DNA of 64,000 nt from Taibaiella sp041660405 (GTDB lineage Bacteria > Bacteroidota > Bacteroidia > Chitinophagales > Chitinophagaceae). The notes beneath the pieces were generated by a model. The model was not told the origin of the DNA and ran no database searches. It worked only from the letters and a program-made list of their open reading frames with translations. Each line of letters starts with the position of its first letter. The first letter of the stretch is position 1. The translations under genes were made by a program, and so were the position numbers. The stretch lies in contig JBAZWL010000005.1 in the NCBI GenBank assembly GCA_041660405.1, positions 148,834-212,833 of the forward strand. The letters run 5' to 3'. Positions 58,964 through 64,000 of the stretch are shown piece after piece.

Positions 58964-61900
58964 TTAACCTACCTTACTTTTATCATAAGTAGAATCAGAG
59001 AGATAGGTCATTCCAATGTGAACTATTGCCCCGGTTACTTTTGAATCCATATCCTGTTCATTGTAACAATGAATATTAATATTAAGGTTAAACAGTTCAT
59101 TATAGGATGCAGCCCTGGTGCCGGAAAGCCTTAGTCCCAGAGCCCCAGGTCTTTTAAGGTTGGCAAAACCTGGTCCATTATCCTGAACTGTTATTTGCAA
59201 TTTACCGGCTTCTTCCCAAAAACGGATGGCTATCTCTCCTTTTTCTTTACCAGCAATGCCATGCTTTAGCGCATTTTCTACATAAGGCTGTATCAGCATA
59301 GCTGGTAGCATGGCTTCTTTATTTATGCCATCTTCTATCTGGATCTCATAGTACATTTTATCTTTAAACCGAAGCTTCTCCAACTGCAGATAAAGGGATA
59401 AGTAATCAACTTCCTCCCTAAGTGGAATAAAGGCCTGTTGTGAGTATTGCATGGTCATGCGGATTAAACGGGCAAAAAGGTCCAGGTATTGTTGCGCCTG
59501 TTCATACTCTGCTTTATAATTCAAATATTGAATCGAATTAAGGCAGTTATAAATAAAATGAGGATTGATCTGTGCCTTAATTGCCTCCAGTTCCAATTCG
59601 GCTAGTCGCTTTTTATCCTGCACCTTCGTATATTTTTTCTTTTCCTTCCGCAATAGCCACCAACGCAGGGATAAGTAAAATAAAAGAACAGCAAGAGCGA
59701 GTAAGGCAATTTTGAAATACAACGTTTGCCAAAAGGCCGGCTGGATATAAATACCAAGTGCAATAGTCTTCCGGCTTTTCACTCCTTTGGCATTAAGGGC
59801 ATAAGCCTGAAAGGTATACGCCCCGGGAGGCAGTTGTGCAAAGCGGATATCGGGATCTGCGGTAAGTATCCACTGGGTCTGTAAGGGGTACAGCCGGTAA
59901 TAGTATTGTATATTACCAAGGCTTTCATAAGAGATAGCGCTGAGGGAAATCAGTAAACTCTTTTGGTCCGGGGCAAATGACAACAGGCTGTCGGGATACC
60001 AGATAGTAGTCTTGTCTGTTTGTATGGTATTCAGGTAAATATCCGGCGGGGCCATCTGCAACAAAGTACTGTCTTTAAGTGGCAGCACACCAATACCTTC
60101 AGAGGTAGCTACATAAGCGGTATCCTTGCATACATATACACTGGTTGCATTATTGGATGGAAGCCCATCGTAGAAGGTGTAGTTTTTTACTTCTTTCACC
60201 AACCAGTTTTGTTTAAAAACAAAGGAGTATACACCTTTATTGGTCGAGACCCAGTAAACGCTATCATTTTGCTTATAAATGGAGCGGACATGTTTCAGTT
60301 TTTCCACCTTTATAGCTCGTACGCTTTTATCCGCCTTGTATAAGAAAAGCCCTTTCGCATTGGTACCGATAAGGACGGCTCCATCAGGCAAAGGTTGGAT
60401 ATCTGTTATGTTACATTGATCCAATAAAGAATCATTTATTTTAAACGCTTTAGCCTGCAAGCTTTGTTTCAGGTACAGCCCTGTTGGTGTACCAATCAAT
60501 ATGTGTCCATTCGGTATCACACAGACCGAAGTACTTCTTCCTTGAAAAACAGGCTTAGCTACCGGATGTTTTCCTTGAAATGCTGTAACATGTGTTACCA
60601 AACTGGAGCCGGCAATCAACAAGTCATTTTTACCATAAAGACATACATCTTTACAATTGATACCGGACCCACTTATATAAGTAACCGTATTGGCACCCAT
60701 ATTATAGATAGCTCCATGATCATTAAAAATAAGAAAGCGATTATCTTTAATAGGAATAATATTACGGCTGCCCTCCCGGAAAAAATCAAGTAATGGTACA
60801 ACCTTATGTTGTGTGCCGTCAATACAGATCAGGTTTGTATTATCAACATAGCTGATCAGAAGCTTTCCTTTTCCGTCTCCGGATATACTTTTCGGTACTT
60901 CTTTTTTTAAGGGAAATCTGTTGGTGAGTAATGCATTCCGGATATGTTTTTGGGAAATAAAATAGAGTGCATTGTTCTGAGATGACATCCACAGGTTACT
61001 ATTCCGATCGATAAATAAACTATTTACCATTCCCGGTTCCTGAATATGCAAGGTTTCCTGTTTCGAAGTATTTTTCAACACATTGCCGTAATACCATATA
61101 CCTTCTCTTCCAACGAACTTTGCCCAAAGATCCCTGTTATGGTCAAGCGTTACATAGAGCGGGCTTTGCTTATGCGAAAACAGGTCAATGGTTTTCACTA
61201 ACTTCAATATGCTGTCGCCAGCTTTGTATTTATAAACATTGATCCGTCTTTTCCCATTATGATAGGAAACGAGGTAATTGGTATCAGGACTTGCATTTAT
61301 AAAGGCTTCCAATGGCGATATTTTATTGCCTGCTTCATCATAGCAATACTGGTATGTACCCGTTGCCAGGTTGTAAATACAGGGGTAATTCAGGTTTTTC
61401 GAGGAGTCAAAAATAGATCCTGTAAAACAGCCGCTAATAACCTTCGTTATATTAAAGCTGTCATTGCCTATATCATACCGTTTTATGTCTTTGCCTGAAA
61501 AGCGGAACAATGTGGTGAGTATACTTCCGTTAGACAACCAGAATGTTTTGGTAACCGGATCCCAAAAGGTTACGTTATGATTAGTGTTACGGATATTTCT
61601 GAGCCTGGCATCTTCTTTTTCCGTAATTAAGGTACCTTTATCAAGATAACAAACACTGTGTGTAATGGGAATCAATAATATGCGGTCGTATGTAAGCGGT
61701 TTTATAGCCAGTATTTCTGCATCCGGGAAATCGCCTTTTTCCAACAATCCTCTGAATTTCTTTCCGTCAAAACTCATTCCTCCGTTATCAGTGCCTATCC
61801 ATAAAAAACCTCTTTCATCCTGTTCGAACTCATAACCATTGGTGGCTGAGAATCCATCCTGCTGCGTGTATTTCCGCATGCCGGGAATTTGCGCTACTGA

Positions 61901-61966
61901 TTGTGGTATAGCATATAATAGCCCTAGGCTAAAGTATAAAAAGTAGTGTAGTTTTCGCCATTCCAT
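58964..61966 (-). CDS. LytS-type sensor histidine kinase with two-component propeller (pair 2)
   Basis: 1000 residues. Signal peptide to about 25 (IPQSVAQ), then propeller repeats (about 30-640: DERGFLWIGTDNGGMSFDGKKF, NSNLWMSSQNNALYF), a Y_Y_Y-like domain (about 673-730, LPPGAYTFQAYALNAKG), one membrane helix (about 748-770), then NPHFIYNCLNSIQYLNY (His near 799), IQPYVENALKHGI and DNGPGF. It is a paralogue of the kinase at 34378-37386 with the same length and domain order. The pair would form an independent or cross-talking signalling unit next to the outer-membrane receptor at 55752. Confidence 0.93.
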   Translation of the reverse strand: MEWRKLHYFLYFSLGLLYAIPQSVAQIPGMRKYTQQDGFSATNGYEFEQDERGFLWIGTDNGGMSFDGKKFRGLLEKGDFPDAEILAIKPLTYDRILLIPITHSVCYLDKGTLITEKEDARLRNIRNTNHNVTFWDPVTKTFWLSNGSILTTLFRFSGKDIKRYDIGNDSFNITKVISGCFTGSIFDSSKNLNYPCIYNLATGTYQYCYDEAGNKISPLEAFINASPDTNYLVSYHNGKRRINVYKYKAGDSILKLVKTIDLFSHKQSPLYVTLDHNRDLWAKFVGREGIWYYGNVLKNTSKQETLHIQEPGMVNSLFIDRNSNLWMSSQNNALYFISQKHIRNALLTNRFPLKKEVPKSISGDGKGKLLISYVDNTNLICIDGTQHKVVPLLDFFREGSRNIIPIKDNRFLIFNDHGAIYNMGANTVTYISGSGINCKDVCLYGKNDLLIAGSSLVTHVTAFQGKHPVAKPVFQGRSTSVCVIPNGHILIGTPTGLYLKQSLQAKAFKINDSLLDQCNITDIQPLPDGAVLIGTNAKGLFLYKADKSVRAIKVEKLKHVRSIYKQNDSVYWVSTNKGVYSFVFKQNWLVKEVKNYTFYDGLPSNNATSVYVCKDTAYVATSEGIGVLPLKDSTLLQMAPPDIYLNTIQTDKTTIWYPDSLLSFAPDQKSLLISLSAISYESLGNIQYYYRLYPLQTQWILTADPDIRFAQLPPGAYTFQAYALNAKGVKSRKTIALGIYIQPAFWQTLYFKIALLALAVLLFYLSLRWWLLRKEKKKYTKVQDKKRLAELELEAIKAQINPHFIYNCLNSIQYLNYKAEYEQAQQYLDLFARLIRMTMQYSQQAFIPLREEVDYLSLYLQLEKLRFKDKMYYEIQIEDGINKEAMLPAMLIQPYVENALKHGIAGKEKGEIAIRFWEEAGKLQITVQDNGPGFANLKRPGALGLRLSGTRAASYNELFNLNINIHCYNEQDMDSKVTGAIVHIGMTYLSDSTYDKSKVG

Positions 61967-62064
61967 TATAAAGATCCGGCGGCAATAAATTGGCCGTTGT
62001 GGTTTTAAAGATAAAACATTTTATTTCGGGGAAAGAGGTAAATACATTTGCGATCCAAGTGTTC

Positions 62065-62103
62065 ATAAAAAAGCTAAAGCGCTGCAAATAGCAGGGCTTT
62101 AGC
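62065..62103 (-). terminator. Terminator of the T9SS gene remnant
   Basis: On the minus strand GCTAAAGC pairs with GCTTTAGC with an inner CTGC/GCAG stem, followed by TTTTTT. Confidence 0.8.
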
Positions 62104-62132
62104 AATATACACAATGATAAGAATATGTACTT

Positions 62133-62590
62133 TTAGTTTCGCTTTACAAATTTAAACTGCCTGTTTATTTCCTTGTCATTCGCTATTTTGACGAAGTATA
62201 TTCCCGGAACATAATCGGACACATTAATTTCAAGAGAAGAGTTTTTGAAATGCTGATTTGCTTTTTTCAATATTACACGACCTGTAATATCAAATATGGT
62301 GACATCAACAAATACGTCTTCATGGGAAATGATAAGATTGTCTTTAACAGGATTAGGATGAATGCTAAAATGTGATTGGTTATTTTCAGTTGAAAAGCCT
62401 GGATTGAGTTTTTTGCAAGTGCATTCAGATCAGTAGTGTTCACTTCAAAACTCATACTTCCATATACATCATCTGATCTTACCCCCTTGATTATTTACAA
62501 ATTGTCGAAAATGAAAGGTATAGCTAAATCTTAGCATAAATTTCATCGACAGCTATAGACGAATATATAGGCCCCTGGCTAGTCATACCT
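62133..62590 (-). pseudogene. Frameshifted remnant of a T9SS sorting-domain protein
   Basis: On the minus strand the last 88 codons read a full type A sorting domain: HFSIHPNPVKDNLIIS, VDVTIFDITGRVILKK, YVPGIYFVKIANDK, ending KFVKRN and stop. Going upstream, the frame changes at an A-run (about 62415): the piece RSDDVYGSMSFEVNTTDLNALAK lies in another frame. A second change falls in a G-run near 62484, with FRQFVNNQG in a third frame. A further piece (GPIYSSIAVDEIYAKI) lies beyond 62520. No start or signal peptide is found. Its terminator is intact. Either a decaying gene or, less likely, several sequencing errors in homopolymers. Confidence 0.75.
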
Positions 62591-62610
62591 TATTTGGAAT
62601 TTCCACAGAA

Positions 62611-62829
62611 ATGATGAACCCTCGAATAATTTACTGGAACCTGAATGTTCCTATGCTTATTTACGATCCTGTTGGTGAAAATGATTGGTTTGCCTTTGAA
62701 GTGGAAAACAGGAAATTACAACTGGAGCATCCTAAGTTTATAACACTTAAGGTATATGAAAAAACAGGAGATTTTTCAAAGGATCTTTCCATCTTTGTAA
62801 AAGGCATCATTAAATATAATAGCCGGTGA
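62611..62829 (+). CDS. Small protein of unknown function
   Basis: 72 residues, no signal peptide. Starts MMNPRIIYWNLNVPMLIYD and ends with LSIFVKGIIKYNSR; the composition looks like a real small soluble protein with mixed strands and helix. No family recognised and no clear promoter. It lies between the T9SS remnant and a convergent small gene. Confidence 0.4.
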   Translation: MMNPRIIYWNLNVPMLIYDPVGENDWFAFEVENRKLQLEHPKFITLKVYEKTGDFSKDLSIFVKGIIKYNSR

Positions 62830-62895
62830 ACCACCGCAGAATACTTAACCGTGAATATTTTTCATACCTTATTAGCCAACAAAGGAAAAACCCTT

Positions 62896-63228
62896 TTACA
62901 GATGTTTCTGCAAATGAGCTACAAGCTTAGATGAGCGGTATCCAAAATCAGCACCAAAACTGTTGATCACAAGTCCCTTGATACTGTGTTTCATTGAGGA
63001 GATAGCAAATACGATACTCTCGTCGGCGGGGTCGGTCATCCCTTCAAAACGGTATACTTCGTCTATTGTAAAATCTTCAGGCGATAGTTCCAATGAGCTG
63101 TTGCTGCAAAGCAGATATTCTTTTTCTTCCTGTAGCAAGAAGTCTGTAGTATAACCTCTTTTGACAAGGTCATTGACTGCTTCGCTAAGGGTATCATAGT
63201 TTCGTCGAGGTTCCTGGTTGTAGGTCAT
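62896..63228 (-). CDS. Small conserved Bacteroidota protein
   Basis: 110 residues, cytoplasmic. NYDTLSEAVNDLVKRGYTTDFLL, LSPEDFTIDEVYRFEGMTDPADESIVFAISS and KGLVINSFGADF match a small family common in this phylum. It is often labelled phosphoribosylpyrophosphate synthetase in databases, which I think is a misnomer because no PRPP-synthetase motif is present. An exact -7 promoter box precedes it. Function unknown. Confidence 0.8.
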   Translation of the reverse strand: MTYNQEPRRNYDTLSEAVNDLVKRGYTTDFLLQEEKEYLLCSNSSLELSPEDFTIDEVYRFEGMTDPADESIVFAISSMKHSIKGLVINSFGADFGYRSSKLVAHLQKHL

Positions 63229-63253
63229 TATAAAACGTTTTAGAAAATAAGAC

Positions 63254-63261
63254 CAAATTTA
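63254..63261 (-). promoter_or_regulatory. -7 element of the small conserved gene
   Basis: TAAATTTG on the minus strand is an exact TAnnTTTG, 25 bases before the ATG at 63228. Confidence 0.45.
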
Positions 63262-63380
63262 CCATTTACTATTTAGCAAAAGATTGCCCAACTCAATAAA
63301 TTGCATTTTTAGTCTGATTTAAGATAGGGTTGTAGTATCCCGGCGACCAACGGATCATATATTAATAAACAAGTGTCTTT

Positions 63381-63414
63381 ATAAAAATGACCGCTCTTTA
63401 AGGAGCGGTCATTT
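63381..63414 (-). terminator. Terminator of the rightmost T9SS gene
   Basis: AAATGACCGCTC (63385-63396) pairs perfectly with 63403-63414 over a 6-base loop; on the minus strand it ends in a T-run. Confidence 0.85.
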
Positions 63415-63451
63415 GTTAACTTGTCTCATGGTGTTTATTACTTGCAACTAT

Positions 63452-64000
63452 TTACTGTTTCACAAAACGAGCACGCTGTACTGTACCATCTCCGTCTTCT
63501 ATATGTAGCGTGTACGTTCCAGGTGTTAGGTCACTTATGGGTATCCTGAAACTGCTCTCTTTCACAGACTGTTGCCATAGAATACGCCCTACCATATCAT
63601 ATACACGTAGATCGTACGTCATATCTGCTTTTGCTGCTACTTGTACATCCAAGTAATCATGCCCCGGATTAGGAAATACTTGTAATCCTGTTTTATCCTT
63701 GATATCATGAATATCTGTGGTGCCTGGTTTCAAGACTCCGCAGGCATCAAACTCAGTGTAGGGGAAAGTATACTGGAGCATCACTTCCGCGATCGCTGTT
63801 ACAGGCAGGTTATAATGATCAGCCAACTGCATGCCATACGGTAAATCTTCAGTAGCAACAGGAATATCGCTGGCACAATCAATGCCATAGTTGTTACGAA
63901 TTACAAACGCTCCTCCGGGATATGCGCCGGCATAAACAGGATAATTGCCCAGGGTATTGATCGTCATACTACTGCCTGAAGAAGCATCGACGCCATTGTG
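63452..64000 (-). CDS. T9SS sorting-domain protein, 5' part outside the window
   Basis: The frame is open to the window edge, so only the last 182 codons are seen. The visible N-terminal part (NGVDASSGSSMTINTLGNYPVYAGAYPGGAFVIRNNYGIDCASD) is beta-rich and of unknown family. A short linker PGTTDIHDIKDKT leads to the type A sorting domain (LQVFPNPGHDYLDVQV, YDMVGRILWQQSVKE, LTPGTYTLHIEDGD, ending RARFVKQ). It would be exported and attached to the cell surface. Confidence 0.85.
   Translation of the reverse strand, partial: HNGVDASSGSSMTINTLGNYPVYAGAYPGGAFVIRNNYGIDCASDIPVATEDLPYGMQLADHYNLPVTAIAEVMLQYTFPYTEFDACGVLKPGTTDIHDIKDKTGLQVFPNPGHDYLDVQVAAKADMTYDLRVYDMVGRILWQQSVKESSFRIPISDLTPGTYTLHIEDGDGTVQRARFVKQ

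Noticed and set aside
1..64000. CRISPR array, rRNA operon, insertion sequence or prophage
   Set aside because: Read through the window on both strands; no regularly spaced direct repeats, no rRNA-like stretch, no transposase or integrase motif was seen.

Overview
The window looks like a draft contig from a member of the Bacteroidota, most likely the order Chitinophagales. The evidence is: exported proteins ending in type IX secretion (T9SS) type A C-terminal sorting domains; GldD and a DUF4835/PorD protein; HYC_CC_PP, DUF4296, DUF4920, DUF3347 and DUF2652 family proteins; LytTR regulators paired with propeller-type LytS-like kinases; and promoters of the TAnnTTTG type. The sequence is AT-rich. 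A run of ten N at 1324-1333 marks an assembly gap.

Layout. 1-2113: a sugar symporter (cut by the window edge) divergent from a ROK sugar kinase. 2264-7518: on the minus strand, a DUF4920 lipoprotein, tRNA-Arg(CCT) and an envelope operon bamD-rpoZ-coaBC-porD-DUF4296-gldD, joining outer-membrane assembly, coenzyme A synthesis and T9SS/gliding functions. 7705-7790: tRNA-Leu(GAG). 7924-19554: one 3876-residue repeat-rich secreted protein. 19555-20301: a long spacer holding the broken remnant of a four-helix-bundle copper-binding (Csp/DUF326) gene, followed by a DUF2652 cyclase-like protein.

22459-33540 is a copper-centred region. A minus-strand operon (DJ-1/PfpI protein, unknown 144-residue protein, CPMC-motif membrane protein, tyrosinase) lies back to back with a plus-strand copper set: HYC_CC_PP, HMA-AraC fusion regulator, methyltransferase, CopA P-type ATPase, CopZ chaperone, second HYC_CC_PP, DUF3347 lipoprotein, exported HMA protein and an outer-membrane barrel-like protein. 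The plus set looks like sensing and removal of copper; the minus set builds a copper enzyme.

33618-37386 and 58152-61966 carry two paralogous kinase/LytTR regulator pairs. Between them lie three T9SS surface proteins (PKD protein, 2386-residue SBBP/Ig/GEVED protein, propeller/Big2 protein), a tandem pair of related proteins of no family I recognise (47159-50282), a Tet-like MFS exporter, a membrane-anchored AraC regulator and a TonB-dependent-type outer-membrane receptor. The right end holds a frameshifted T9SS gene remnant, two small genes and the 3' part of another T9SS protein.

I see no rRNA, CRISPR array, transposase or phage module. The least explained items are the tyrosinase partner genes and the paralogous pair at 47159-50282.
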